Source: Morchella semilibera (taxonomy: Eukaryota > Ascomycota > Pezizomycetes > Pezizales > Morchellaceae). Taken from it: a DNA stretch of 64,000 bases. Under the pieces are notes generated by a model that saw only the letters and a list, made by a program, of their open reading frames with translations, made no database searches and was not told the origin of the DNA. Shown in pieces: positions 12,628 to 23,126 of the stretch (position 1 is its first letter; each line of letters begins with the position of its first letter). A program made the position numbers and the translations under genes. Location of the stretch: assembly GCA_009192285.1 (NCBI GenBank), contig WBVU01000009.1, positions 124,001-188,000 of the forward strand, written 5' to 3'.

Positions 12628-13124
12628 CACCTCAAGCAAACTCAGTAATTCCGGCAACTTTATGGGCTCCATTTGATATCTTTTCATATACTAATAATCC
12701 GCCTACACCTAAAAGTCCACGTTCAATTCAATTTCTCTTGAATGAGGGTATTTCCACAATAGAGACCAATAGTCCAAACTCCTATATGGCTAAAGTCATA
12801 TTCCACAAACTTGCGAATTCCTCTCGTTTCAGTCAAGCTGATTCAGTAATGCATCAAGCCGGAGAAGCACATTTGAGAAATTTAATATTAGAGAGGGAAA
12901 ACGGTAATTCAAAGAAGGATAACCGTCATTTAAATAGTAATTCAGCATGTATTTTAGAACAAGAAACAGTGTTATATGATTTGAAGAGAAAACGAAATGA
13001 AAAGGAAGCGGAGGATTTAAGGAAAAAACAACGGAGAACGGTCGCAAAAGAGGAGAGAGAAAAGAAAAAGCAAGAAAAGATTGAAAAACAGCGGAAACAG
13101 ATTGGGAAATCTAGGATTGAATAG

Positions 13125-13268
13125 GGATCGTATATCTAAAAAACCTTATTTATTTTTAACAAAAATAGCATTACCGAAATCTCAGTGTAGTAAATTCTGG
13201 TTAGCTTTAAATATATTAAAAAAATACATAATTTAATTCTGAATACCAACTTCCAGCACAAGAGCTTT
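13125..13268. other. Gap between convergent gene remnants
   Basis: An AT-rich spacer of about 140 bp between the stop of the pogo-like transposase and the stop of the minus-strand zinc-finger remnant. It probably holds both 3' ends. Confidence 0.35.
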
Positions 13269-13467
13269 TTACTCCATCCAACCTTTTGCCATTTTGTCTA
13301 CCCTTCCCATATCAATTTCCTTTCCTTCCTTACTCAAATGCCTTTTTGCTTTAGCTTTAAAATTAGCAAAAGCAGCTGCATCCTTTCGCTTTTGTGGGTT
13401 TTTCTCAGCAAATCGCTGAAAAGCTTGTTTCTGATGCTCCTTTTTGTTTTCTGCTACTAAATATTAG

Positions 13468-14103
13468 TGTGACGGAGTAACCCGACGCAAAGTAGAAGAT
13501 GGCAATGATGAGGCAGAAGGATTCGAGGAGTACAGCCTCCGAGACGAGGAGACCAACGAAGACAGGAACAGCGGCAGGCAGGTACAAGCACAGGCACCGG
13601 TGAAGGCAAAGGCAAGAGCAAGGGCACAGGGGCGCAGGGCAGAGAGAGTGAGGACCGGAGGGACCTCAACGAGAACGATGAGAGGTACTATAGCTTTCCT
13701 CTTTTAGAGGACAGAATCTTTAGGTACGAGGAGCTATGGCTTGAGAATAGGAGTAAATTCCCATGTATAGATATAACAGAAAGACGAGACAGAGAGAAAA
13801 GAAAGAAAGAACTAAGGAAAACATCTATACCCGCTATTTAACACCTCTCCCCCACCAGTCCGCTATGACTCATACATCAGCTCATGGAAACCCATAGAAA
13901 TCCGTCGCAACTACACCTCCTATTCCTGTCCACCATCTCCACTATTTGCATTACAAATCCATCATACCATCGAATCTCTTAGAACCTAATGACGATACCC
14001 CTCCCCCTTTTAGCATACCCCTTCCTCGCTTAGCAACACCCAAACAATCACAACCGCGCTTCCACTACTAAACCCTCAGGGCCAATGCCAAGACGCTGGG
14101 ACA
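13468..14103 (-). repeat. 3' LTR of the chromovirus
   Basis: On the plus strand it begins TGTGACGGAGTAACCC and ends GACGCTGGGACA. It is about 636 bp and similar throughout to the solo LTRs in this window. The inner edge is next to the polypurine tract and the outer edge to ATTAG. Confidence 0.92.
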
Positions 14104-15121
14104 TATCAGGTCACCTCCTAGGACCTAGCTCCTGATAGGCTGAGGTTTCTAAGGGTATTGACGATGAAACAATTGTCGAAGTTTGGGACTCTGTTCAAGG
14201 TCGTTTGATGGTTGCCAGGAAGGTTCCTCATATCCAACATATTTAACCAAATATTCCATCCATCGTCCTTTCTTCCTTGAATCCAATACTTCCTCCATTT
14301 CGAATTCAATTTCCCCCTCGATTTCTACAGGTGGGAGTGGTTCAACAATTTGCCCTGGGAACAGATCATTGACCGTTGGGGATAAAAGCGAAATATGGAA
14401 AACAGGGTGAACTTTCATAGATACCGGAATTTCTAATTCATAGGCGTAGGGACTCACGATTCGCTTAATTGAATAGGAACCAATTTGTTTCCAATCCAAT
14501 TTTTTCTGAGGGACGCTTTGTTTCCAAATTCTGAGTGGATTGGCAAACTCAATCGCCCATAGCATATCGAGAAGCCGGAGTCCGGTGTAGATTGGCGATT
14601 TCCTCCTGTATCTTTTGAGCCCTAAACATCTCGCTTTTCAGGAAGTCAAGGACTTGTTACATCTCCCGAGCCAACCCATTAGCCTGGTCTTCGTTAACTG
14701 TTCATCCATGTTGTAATGGTCCAAACGTCATTCGAAGATGTCTTCCATAATTTGTTTGAAAGGAGACATATTAGTAGTTTCGGAAATGTGATTATTCGTA
14801 GCGGATTCAGCAAGGGGAAGAAAGTTGGTCCAGTTATTTTGTTGATACGAGACATAACTGCGTAAATATTGCTACATAATTGCATTGGTTCTTTCCGTTT
14901 GTCCGTCAGTCTGAGGATAAAATGTAATAGAATATCGAGAAGCAATTTCCAACCGATCGCAAAGAGCTTTCCAAAACTCAGCGGTAAACTGTGTCCCCTA
15001 GTCCAAAATAATAGTCTCTGGCAGCCCATGTAGCTTTCATACCTGCTACAGGTATATACGAGACAGATCCCTGGCGTTAACATTTTATTTTGTAGGAATC
15101 AAATGCTTCATTTTTGTTAAC

Positions 15122-15625
15122 TATCACGGCGTGGAGCGTACTTAGTGATGTTGCGGGAAGAAGAATTAGTCAGGGTTTTTCTATGGTATTCTATGAGTTT
15201 CTGAGCAGGGATTCTATGAGTTAACGTTTTGCATGTATTTGTAATAGAAGGATTTCCTTTGGGTTCTATGGGTTTCTATGGTATGAGACAGCAAAGGGAT
15301 TCTGAGGCTATATATAGGGAGCTCTCTCCCTCGTTTGTAGGATTTCTCTTTCTTTCCTTTCCTCTTCACGCAACCTTCCTGTCCTTTAGCCAATACAAAG
15401 CTTTAGGATCTCTAGCTACTATTGAGTCCTCCCCGCTCCTACTCTCTAGAAGGTAGGAGGAAACCTATAGCCTTTGTCTCGTACCCTATCTCGTATCGCT
15501 CTATTCCTCGCCCTATACCCCTGCCCGTTATCTTGCTTGCTTTAATACGCATCCGCCTTATCTTATCCCGTCTCGGTTGTGTACCTTGGCACCTCTCGTC
15601 CTTGTCCTTGCCTCGTTCCGTGATA
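15122..15625. mobile_element. Solo LTR, family with TATCACGG...CCGTGATA ends
   Basis: A 504 bp insertion in the integrase region. It starts TATCACGGCGTGGAGCG and ends TTCCGTGATA, with a perfect TTAAC duplication (15117-15121, 15626-15630). A TATATATAGGGAGCTC TATA-like block lies near 15310. A second copy is at 31465-32600, itself interrupted. The ends are TA...TA rather than TG...CA. Confidence 0.85.
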
Positions 15626-16330
15626 TTAACCGATCCACTACTACCAATAGAGCATTAAACCCATTGCTCTCTGGAAGTCCCGTTACGAGATCCATTGTAA
15701 CATCTGTCTAAAGTCCTTTGGGTACCGATAGTGGGCGCAGAACTCCCTGTAGGGGATTATGGTTTGCTTTACTCCGTCGACAGGTATGGCAATTTTGGAC
15801 ATAACGATCGATATATTTCCGTATGGTCGGCCAATAATATTCTCGACTCAAGAGTTTGAGCATTTTTGATCTATCAGGATGTCCATCTGAAGGCTTGTCG
15901 TAATACTACTGTAACAAGTAGAGCTTGAGTCCATCACAATTGGGAACATAGAGCGCATTCCGATAAAGCAGTAACCCATCCTTATTCTCCTTGCACTCCG
16001 CCAGGGATATCTCTTTCGATTGTCGGATGCCATCTCGAAGCATGGCTAAAATTCTGCTTGAGAAGCTGTCACTCTGGTAAGCTTTATTAAACAAATCAAG
16101 TACAGGAAACGAATTCTTCAGTGGGTTCATTTGACAAAGAATCCGCTAACAAATCTATCTTTGAATCTAAATTTTCTTTCTTCAAAACCACTTGACTTTG
16201 TTGTTCTAATCTTTCATCCCCTTCCTTTGGTAAATCCTTAGACCTTCTGGGAAAAAATATCAATCTTTCTTCCCTGCTTTCCCAGCCTATACTGAATCAC
16301 AAAATTAAATCAAGATAAGAACTCCGCCCA

Positions 16331-16817
16331 TCTAACGGTTCGGGGTCGGGTCACGGGCAAAGTGGGGTAGATTCAGGAACAGGGACAAGGACGGGGTCGG
16401 CTCAGGAGATACCCAAGGCGAGGCAGGTTCAGGTTTAGATTCGGGATCAGGTTCAGGGACGAGGCGCAGACAGGAGGGCCGAAGCCAAAGTAATGTATTG
16501 CTAACAGAAAGAAGACGTTGCCTAGAGAGGCAGAAACATAGGAAAAAACGAGCACTATATATACAACTATCCCCTCGCACCGATGACTCATACCATAGAA
16601 CCCCATAGAAACTCCTACACTTCCGTACCACCCATACTATTCCCGATAACTCCAATTCTATCTCGTTACTTCCCGATCCTTCCTAGCGCTTGCATTCTAT
16701 TACCCGAACTCCTTCCTAATACATCATCCTGCTTCCGACATCGGCCGATACTAACCAACAACCCTGTTCTGAAGCCGCTTTAGCAGAAGGCGGGGTGCAG
16801 GCGGCGGAGCCGTGATA
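16331..16817. mobile_element. Solo LTR, TCTAACGG...CCGTGATA
   Basis: A 487 bp insertion in RNase H. Starts TCTAACGGTTCGGGG, ends GGAGCCGTGATA, with a perfect GCCCA duplication (16326-16330, 16818-16822). On the minus strand the RNase H frame reads ...QTLWA before and AEFLS after it. Related in structure to the LTR at 20214-20708. Confidence 0.82.
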
Positions 16818-16854
16818 GCCCAAAGGGTTTGACGCCGATTTAGTAATTTAGTTG

Positions 16855-17980
16855 TATCACGGCGTACCACAGACTCATCAGCAAGACTTCATTTGTCTCC
16901 TGATGTCTCCTGAGCCTCAGGAGACTCAAAAGATATCCAGGAGTCTCAGGAGACTCTCAGGAGACTTGGGAGACTGTTGGGAGACTGCAGTCATAAGTTG
17001 AGTTTGCTGATGCTTCGCGGAGGAGAAGGATATTGGAGAATGGGTTTTCGGTTGCGATGTTATTTCTTTTGGGTTCTTGGAGTTTCTATACATTTCCGTT
17101 ACATGATGTTATAAGTCATGACTGTACAGGGATTAGGTGGGATATATATATGTTGCTACAGATCTTTTCTTCGTTCTTTTCTTTCTCTTTCTTTCCTTAC
17201 GTGTTCTTCCTGTTGTCAACCCTACGGTTTAGTTTCGTTTCGTCTCTTGTCTTTAGTTCTGAATAAACTACGTCATAACCATAGTCCTCGCCAAAACCCT
17301 CTTGGGTCCCCCATAGTACCTCGTACCGTTTCTGACTCTTGCCTCGTCTTGCCTCGCTTCGCCTTGCCCATAGTCCATGACCGTAGTACGTATCATCTAC
17401 TGGTATCTTCGTCTCCACGTCTCCGCCAGAGAGGCCATCTGGACTCTCTGCCCCACCACCCTGCTCCTCGGTTAGGTTCCCTCACCGCCGTCACTCTCAA
17501 GGAGGGGGGGTGGCTGTGTAGCTTTGTTCCACAGGACACGAGTGGTGGCAGCGATACGACCCGAGTATAGGGGAGGTATAGGGAAGAGATCGAACGGGCA
17601 GCGATGGTCACTAAAGAAGTAGAGACTATAAAGTATATTGAACACTAGTTACAGAAGACGTTGCGTGAAGAGAAAAGAAAAAGAAAGAAAGTACAGGATT
17701 AGGCACCGTTGCCTCCCTTATATACCCAATATTCCGGAGCCAAGCCTGACTCATATCCTCGCGTAACCCCAACCATGACTCATATTCCTGCGTAACGGAA
17801 ACCCATAGAACCTACTCTGACTCATCCCCGCCTCCGAGCTTACAATAATCCCAACCCCGCCAATCAGTCCAGTCCTCCTATCCTAGCGTATCCATGAAAG
17901 TCACTTATCATCGTCCTTGTCTCCGCCTTAGTTGTGTACCTCGACTCTCTTGTTCATTATCTCCGCGTTGCTCCGTAACA
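16855..17980. mobile_element. LTR-derived composite insertion with AGTTG duplication
   Basis: An insertion of about 1.1 kb between TATCACGGCGTACC and GCTCCGTAACA, flanked by AGTTG (16850-16854, 17981-17985), in the RNase H region. It holds a MITE (16876-17012). The left half (TATATATATGTTGC, then a pyrimidine run CTTTCTCTTTCTTTCC) resembles the LTR at 15122. The right half (AGAAGACGTTGCGTGAAGAG, purine run, TTATATACCC) resembles the opposite orientation. It is probably two half LTRs joined head to head, or an internally deleted element. Confidence 0.65.
16876..17012 (+). mobile_element. CATCAGCAA MITE, copy B
   Basis: 137 bp, CATCAGCAAGACTTC...GAGTTTGCTGATG, flanked by CT on both sides (16874-16875, 17013-17014). 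It interrupts the LTR-derived insertion at 16855-17980. Confidence 0.88.
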
Positions 17981-18108
17981 AGTTGACATAAAGTACTCAA
18001 GATTGCGATGATCTGTGAGTACTTTAACTTGGAATTGAGCTATCTCCAGATGAGGTCTCCATTCCTTGAAGCAATGAATAATGGCTAGCAACTCCTTATC
18101 ATAGATCT

Positions 18109-18486
18109 TGTCCTGGCGTCTTGGCATCGGTCCTGAAGGCTCGGTAGTCGGAGCGCTGTTGCGTTGGATGGAGTTAGATTAAGCGAGGATGGGGTGAGAT
18201 GAGGTGGGGATGTCGTCATTAGGTTCTATGAGGTTCGATGGGGTGATGGATTGGTAATAGAGATTGGCAGGATGGTGGGGAGGAGTACAAGGTGTGGTTG
18301 CGACGGATTTCTATAGGTTTCTGTGAGCGAATGAGTGAGTCATAGTGGACTGGTGGAGGAGAGGTGTTAAATAACAGTTGTAGATGTTTTCTCTTCGTCG
18401 GTCTCCTCGTCGCGTAGACTGTGCTCCTCGAGTCCTTCTGCATCATCATTGTCATCTTCTACTTTGCGTCGGGTTACTCTGTCACA
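18109..18486 (-). mobile_element. Solo LTR of the chromovirus family, internally deleted
   Basis: 378 bp, starting TGTCCTGGCGTCTTGG and ending GGTTACTCTGTCACA on the plus strand, with a perfect GATCT duplication (18104-18108, 18487-18491). It interrupts RNase H: the frame breaks after HEI and resumes at YDKELLAI. It is about 250 bp shorter than the full LTR. Confidence 0.92.
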
Positions 18487-19810
18487 GATCTCATGATTGC
18501 ATTCCGCAGGCGAGTGTGTTTTAGAGAAGAAGGCAACTGGGTGAAGTATTTCTTCGTCGTCACGTTGTGATAATATTCCGGCCGACACATAATCCGACGC
18601 ATCAGTTTCCATAATAAATTCTTTCTTCAGATGAGGGTGCATCAATACTGGAGCGGTGCTGAAAGCATTCTTGAGTTTCTGAAAGGCTTGTTCAATCTTC
18701 TGGGTCCACTCAAATCGTACATGCTTTTTCGTCATAGTAGTCAATGGTCGAGCCACCCGGGAATAAACATAAACAAAGCGTCGATAGAAATTAGCAGATC
18801 CAAGGAACTCCTGAACCTCCTTTACTGTCTTTGGCGCATCCCAGTCCACAATTGTTTGTACCTTAGCAGGGTCCATCTTCATTCCTCCAGGAGTCAAAAT
18901 CATGCCCAAATATTTGGTCTCTTGTATGCTGAATTTGCACTTCTCTGGTTTTAGATAAACCTTGTTGGCTTCTAAGGCTTCTAGCACTTGTTGTACATCT
19001 TGCTGATGCTGCTCCAAAGTTTCCGAATAAATAACAATATCATCAAGGTAAGCAGTAGCACAGGGGTTGAGAAAGGGGCGGAGAATATCGTTAATCCAAC
19101 GCTGGAAGGTGGCAGGAGCATTTGTCAATCCAAAAGGCATAATCATATACTCCCAATGTCTATAGCGTGCCCTGAAAGCCTCTTTTATTCATCCCCTTCC
19201 TTAATTCTAATCTGATTATAATCTCATCGTAGGTTCAGTTTGGTAAAATTATTAGTTTGTGCTAGGTTGGCCATAGTTTCTGGTATTAAGGGAAGAAGAT
19301 ATCTATCTTTAACCGTAATAGCATTAAGCTTCTGATAGTCAACACACAATCAAAGAGTCTGCCTTTTTAACAAATAGCACAGGAGCACCCACCGGGGAGT
19401 TACTGGATCAAAGAAATCCTTTCTTCAAATTATCGGCCAGATAATCTCTTAGTGCCTTCAATTCCTCCCGCGACATACTATACATGGAGCCAAAAGTTGG
19501 TACCGTCTTTTCTTGCAATTTAATCTCATGGTCATACGGACGGTGTGGTGGTAGCCTAGCTGCATTGATTTCGTTGAACAATTGTCGAAATCGTTGATAG
19601 TCTATTGGAATCAGTCCATCAGGGTTGGCAAGTGTCTCCAATAATTTATTAACAGCATAGAGAGTAGTCGAGTAAATTTGAACAGTAGGATCCGGGGGAA
19701 GTTTCTTAAATGATCAAGGAGTGACTGCCAAAATATGTGTAACAGGCTTTTCTGGTGGTGGAGTTGAAATTCTCTGAGCCACAATAGGTTTACGGTTGGC
19801 TATACAATGT

Positions 19811-20708
19811 TCAAGGCATACCAAGAATCAGGGCTTCGCAATTGGATATGGCGGTGGCAGTGGCGTGGCGGGAAGCTTCGAGCTCAGTAGTGACTGTCTC
19901 TAGCTTGGCATTGGTGTATATGAGGTTAGCGACAACCTCAGCATAAACCGATTCAGGGACAGCAGTGGCGGAACATTCAGGGGCGGCTGAGCTGATAGGT
20001 TCGGGGTTGCAGGTAGAAGTTGGAGGGGGGAGTAGAGAGATGGTGGCCAAAGCCTCCTCGATGAGGTCGTAGGCCTGGTACCATTCCGCACCGTCCAATT
20101 CGTCTGGTACCGGATACGCTCCGAGGAAGGCTCAGAGGCACTCCATCAAGGGAGCAAGATCGGAGGACATGGTATTCTTGTTGTGCCGGTTGGTTGGGGA
20201 GGACGCAACCTAATGTTACGGGATGGGGTCGGGAGACCTAAGGGGACTACAGGCAGAGAATCTACGGCGAGTCGGGAGCGAGGCACAGGGGGGGAACTGG
20301 GGCCTGGTTATTAAACAAGGTGGGCAGGTTCAGGCACGGAGGTACTAAGAGGCACAACCGATGACAGGAAGCAGGAGTGAAGAGTATAGCCAAGTATATT
20401 TTAATAAGCGAATCACAAGAGAAATCAGAGAAGAACCAAGACAGGGAACACAAAGGAAAGGGTTATTAATAGGAGGTTGCGTAAAGAAAGAAAGAAAGAA
20501 AAGACGAAGGAAATCCCAGCCCATATATATATTATCTCATATTCTGATTACTTAATCCGTATCACGGAACCCTATAGAAATTCAAAGAAATACCATCACC
20601 TCCCCGCAACCGATCTTCATACTAACCACGATCTATCTAACCCGAAGAATCCCGATACAATTAACAATCGCTCCTCCTTTTCCCTAACACTCAGAATACG
20701 CAGTGATA
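19811..20708 (-). mobile_element. LTR plus gag-like fragment of another retroelement
   Basis: An LTR of 495 bp (20214-20708; TGTTACGGGATGG...CGCAGTGATA on plus) lies just after the chromovirus CCHC knuckle. On the minus strand it is followed by a leader and an ATG at 20170 opening a frame with an early stop, then ELDGAEWYQAYDLIEEALAT and an Ala/Thr-rich segment ending at 19811. This resembles the start of a gag gene. No matching duplication was found on the left side, so part of the chromovirus, perhaps its protease, may have been lost here. Confidence 0.55.
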
Positions 20709-21978
20709 CGAGGGCGAAAGTATACAATCCCTAACCAAATGTCCAACTCCCCCACAGTAATAACAACAATTCTCAATACGACGGGCTTCCCTCTCTCTGG
20801 GATCTGGACGATGACGACTGTTAGACAAATCTATAGCAACAGCTCCCCTAGGAGCATAAGAAGGATGTGCCGCTGGCGCAGCACTCTTCGGTGGTGATTG
20901 GGGTGGTCCCCGTACGATTGGGGATATTGTTGATTTAACAGGTGGGCGGAGAGCAAAGGGACGAGGAGCAGGTCCACTGGGAATCTGGAATCTAAACCTC
21001 TCCATCCTGGCTTGTAGTGCCCTTTGCTTATTATCCAACCGTTGCAAGACTCGGAGGAGTCCACAGTCCTTGATCGTTGCCGGGGTCTTATTTTGATTCA
21101 TTAGGGCCATCAAATCTTGATTAAGTCCTTCCAAAAGACATTTAATCTTGGCCGCCTCATTGAAAACAGGGTCGGCAGCATACCGCTGGAACTCCGCAAA
21201 GTACTCAGAAAAAGTACGTTGGCGTTGCCTAATCTCCTTCAAGATACGAACAGCTGCATCAGCAAACTCAACTTGTGCCTGCAGTCTCCCAACAGTCTCC
21301 CAAGTCTCCTGAGAGTCTCCTGAGACCCCTGGATATTTTTTCAGTCTCCTGAGGATCAGGAGACATCAGGAGACAAATGAAGTCTTGCTGATGTGTGGCA
21401 GCGCGATCCGGATCCCCAAAAGCATTATCCAAAATTTCAAAAAACTCCACCATGGAATCAAGAGCAATTCCCTCATCCGTAATATAAGCAAGAAATTGAT
21501 CCACCGCCGGTCCTTCCAATCGAGAAATAGAATACGCAAGTCGTTGGGCCGAGATAGGAAAATGTTCGAGGTTAGCCATGAGCTTAATCTGTAATTGTCT
21601 CTGAAAGGTCCTAAGTCATTTACGATTGCCCTTATACTTCTCCAGGTCAGGGAGTTTCTCGGACTTGTATGGTATGGTTAAGTTGTTGTGGAGCTGCCCT
21701 AGATCTTCTTTGATCCCTTCTTGGAGCTTCTTGATATTAGCTGGTAGTCCTTGGACTTCTTTGTGCAACTCGGCTCGGGCTTGTTCGGTTTCACAGTGGT
21801 GGGTAATAAGATCGATCGCATATTGCTAGACGCCTCCGTAAGCTCTTTGGGGGAGAGTATACGCTTGCTTCGATTCTTCTGTTGCAGTGGAGTCCACTTC
21901 AGGGTGAGCAATAAAGAACCCTTTGAGATCCGTATGGAGCTTTTGATAATCAAATGCATTGGTAGCGGGAGCAGTCAT
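20698..21978 (-). pseudogene. Chromovirus gag with CCHC zinc knuckle
   Basis: Starts with ATG at 21978 (MTAPATNAFDYQKLH). The next segment has a frameshift. The capsid-like region (ANLEHFPISAQRLAYSI, FGDPDRAAT) is interrupted by a MITE (21257-21393) and resumes as AAVRILKEIRQRQRTFSEYF. The knuckle is CCYYCGGVGHLVRDC near 20740. The frame is then cut by the LTR ending at 20708. Order and motifs fit Ty3/gypsy gag. It is inactive as it stands. Confidence 0.8.
21257..21393 (-). mobile_element. CATCAGCAA MITE, copy C
   Basis: 137 bp in inverted orientation, flanked by TG on both sides (21255-21256, 21394-21395). It interrupts gag, and the gag frame matches up on either side. Confidence 0.88.
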
Positions 21979-22039
21979 GATAGGCCATGGTGCGAGAAAC
22001 TCTGACTGTGCCAGTCGGGTAGAGATGGTCTCGTCTCAG

Positions 22040-22784
22040 GGTGATGGAGTATATCAGCAAGACTTCATTTGTCTCCTGATGTCTCCTGAGCCTCGGGAGA
22101 CTCTCAGGAGACCCGGGAGACTGTTGAGAGACTCCAGTCACAAGTTAAGTTTGCTGATGTAACCCGACGAAAAGTAGAAGATGACAATGATGACGCAGGA
22201 GGACTCGAGGAGTACAGCCTCCGAGACGAGGAGACCGACGAAGACAGGAACAGCGCCAGGCAGTTAGAAGTACAGGCACTGGCGAAGGCAAAGGTAAGAG
22301 CAAGGGCACAGGAGCGTAGGGCAGAGAGAATGAGGACTGGATGGACCTCAACGAGAACGATGAGAGGTACTATAGCTTTCCTTTTTTAGAGGACAGAATC
22401 TTTAGGTACGAGGAGCTATGGCTTGGGAATAGGAGTAGATTCCCATGTACCGAAATAACAGGAAGATGAGACTGGGAGAAAAGAAAGAAAGAACTAAGGA
22501 AAACATCTATACCCGCTATTTAACACCTCTCCCCCACAAGTCCGCTATGACTCATACATCAGCTCATGGAAACCCATAGAAATCCGTCGCAACCACACCT
22601 CGTATTCCTCTCCACCATCTCCGCTATTTGCATTACAAATCCATCACGCCATCGAACCTCCTAGTACCTAATGACGACACCCCTCCCCTTTTAGCACATC
22701 CATTCCTCAATTAGTAATACCCAAACAATCACAACCGCGCTTCGACTACTGAACCCTCGGGGCCAGTGCCAAGACACCGGGACA
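22040..22784 (-). repeat. 5' LTR of the chromovirus, carrying a MITE
   Basis: The inner edge is mutated (GGTGATGGAG against TGTGACGGAG elsewhere); the outer edge ends ACACCGGGACA before ATTAG. A MITE sits 10 bp inside. Without the MITE the length is about 635 bp, as for the 3' LTR. Confidence 0.88.
22052..22159 (+). mobile_element. CATCAGCAA MITE, copy D
   Basis: A 108 bp version, first base changed (TATCAGCAAG), flanked by TA (22050-22051, 22160-22161). It sits in the 5' LTR: the LTR sequence GGAGTAACCC is split exactly at TA. Confidence 0.85.
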
Positions 22785-23126
22785 ATTAGTTGACTTTCAA
22801 GTTGCAATAGATTTTTCAAATTATTATTTACCAATCAAATAATTTGCTGCCAGTTCCTTCTGTTGGTGCATTGCTCGGTGTGCTTTAGCAATTGGGGAAT
22901 TATAATTGTCTTGGTAGTGCATGGAGTAATCATCCCTGAAGTAGTAAAGAAGATGCTGCCAAACAGCTCTTTTTGGATCAGTCCGGTGCTTAAAGTTTTT
23001 TTTGCATTTTTTGACAGGACATAGTATGTCCTCATTATTTGGAGTAGGTCTTTTCCTAATCTTTCCTGCTTTAGTGTAGCCAAAAGGTGCTTCAGGCGCA
23101 GGAGTGGTTCAAGTTGTTGAGTTCAT

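Larger units (their letters stand above)
10406..13124 (+). pseudogene. Pogo/Tc5-like transposase, interrupted by a solo LTR and a MITE
   Basis: In order: an N-terminal helix-turn-helix (IAKMYGISEPTLRRHIKNP, about 10650-10710); a solo LTR insertion (10745-11377); a CENP-B-type domain (IIGRDWFYCFLDRHEEI, about 11518); a DDE-1 core with NLDETGFILGVGEE (about 11755) and SCSVVETVATDGFTVIPLI; a second Asp region DGLDSHM (about 12155, shifted frame); then HTSHVLQPLDIGVF (about 12235) with the third Asp. A MITE (12491-12627) follows, then a Lys/Glu-rich coiled C-terminus ending at 13124. Besides the insertions there are in-frame stops and frameshifts (for example at 11617-11680 and 12013-12200). The coding frame resumes across both insertions once one copy of each target duplication is removed, so the host gene was continuous before them. 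It cannot make active transposase. Confidence 0.85.
14149..19815 (-). pseudogene. Chromovirus pol: RT, RNase H, integrase, chromodomain
   Basis: Reading down the minus strand: an RT lead-in (PYDHEIKLQEKTVP, SMSREELKALRDYL, about 19560-19430); RT with MPFGLTNAPATFQRWIN (19146) and catalytic AYLDDIVIYS (about 19050); RNase H with METDASDYVSAG (about 18600) and YDKELLAI (about 18100), continuing after each inserted LTR to about 16270; integrase zinc motif ending NCHTCRRSK (about 15790), core segments GTQF-like and YPQTDGQTER-like (about 14990-14890), split by the LTR at 15122-15625. It ends in a chromodomain (MEYLVKYVGYEEPSWQPSND, about 14220). Frameshifts and stops are frequent in the integrase. 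Reading frames resume on both sides of the insertions, which fixes their edges. Confidence 0.85.
13468..22784 (-). mobile_element. Ty3/gypsy chromovirus, full length but degenerate
   Basis: A 9317 bp element transcribed on the minus strand. Both LTRs are present (22040-22784 as 5' LTR, 13468-14103 as 3' LTR) and the target duplication ATTAG is perfect (13463-13467, 22785-22789). Minus-strand order is gag with CCHC knuckle, reverse transcriptase, RNase H, integrase, chromodomain, as in chromoviruses. A purine-rich tract (CTAGGAGGTGACCTGATA) abuts the 3' LTR. Many stops and frameshifts occur. Later insertions inside it: 15122-15625, 16331-16817, 16855-17980, 18109-18486, 20214-20708 with a gag-like fragment at 19811-20170, and MITEs at 21257-21393 and 22052-22159. 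No protease domain was seen between the knuckle and RT. Confidence 0.92.
13269..23126 (-). pseudogene. Zinc-finger-like gene split by the chromovirus
   Basis: Two pieces: 23126-22832 and 13456-13269. The first has CPVKKC...NFKHR...VWQHLLYYF, a plausible C2H2-like finger (about 23040-22960), then a helical stretch (AKAHRAMHQQKELAANY). It ends at a GTAAAT splice donor (22831). The second starts after ATTTAG (acceptor at 13457) and is rich in Lys/Ala (FANFKAKAKRHLSKEGKEI), ending at a stop at 13271-13269. Removing the retroelement and one ATTAG copy leaves a 53-nt intron whose CTAAT branch-like sequence is the integration site. The joined pieces are in frame (161 codons), but a TGA follows five codons after the first ATG (23126), so the start may be elsewhere or broken. 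Function unknown. Confidence 0.6.

Noticed and set aside
18367-18490. Tail of the RT ORF beyond HEI
   Set aside because: This part is translated from the inserted LTR, not retroelement protein; the true RNase H resumes at about 18103.
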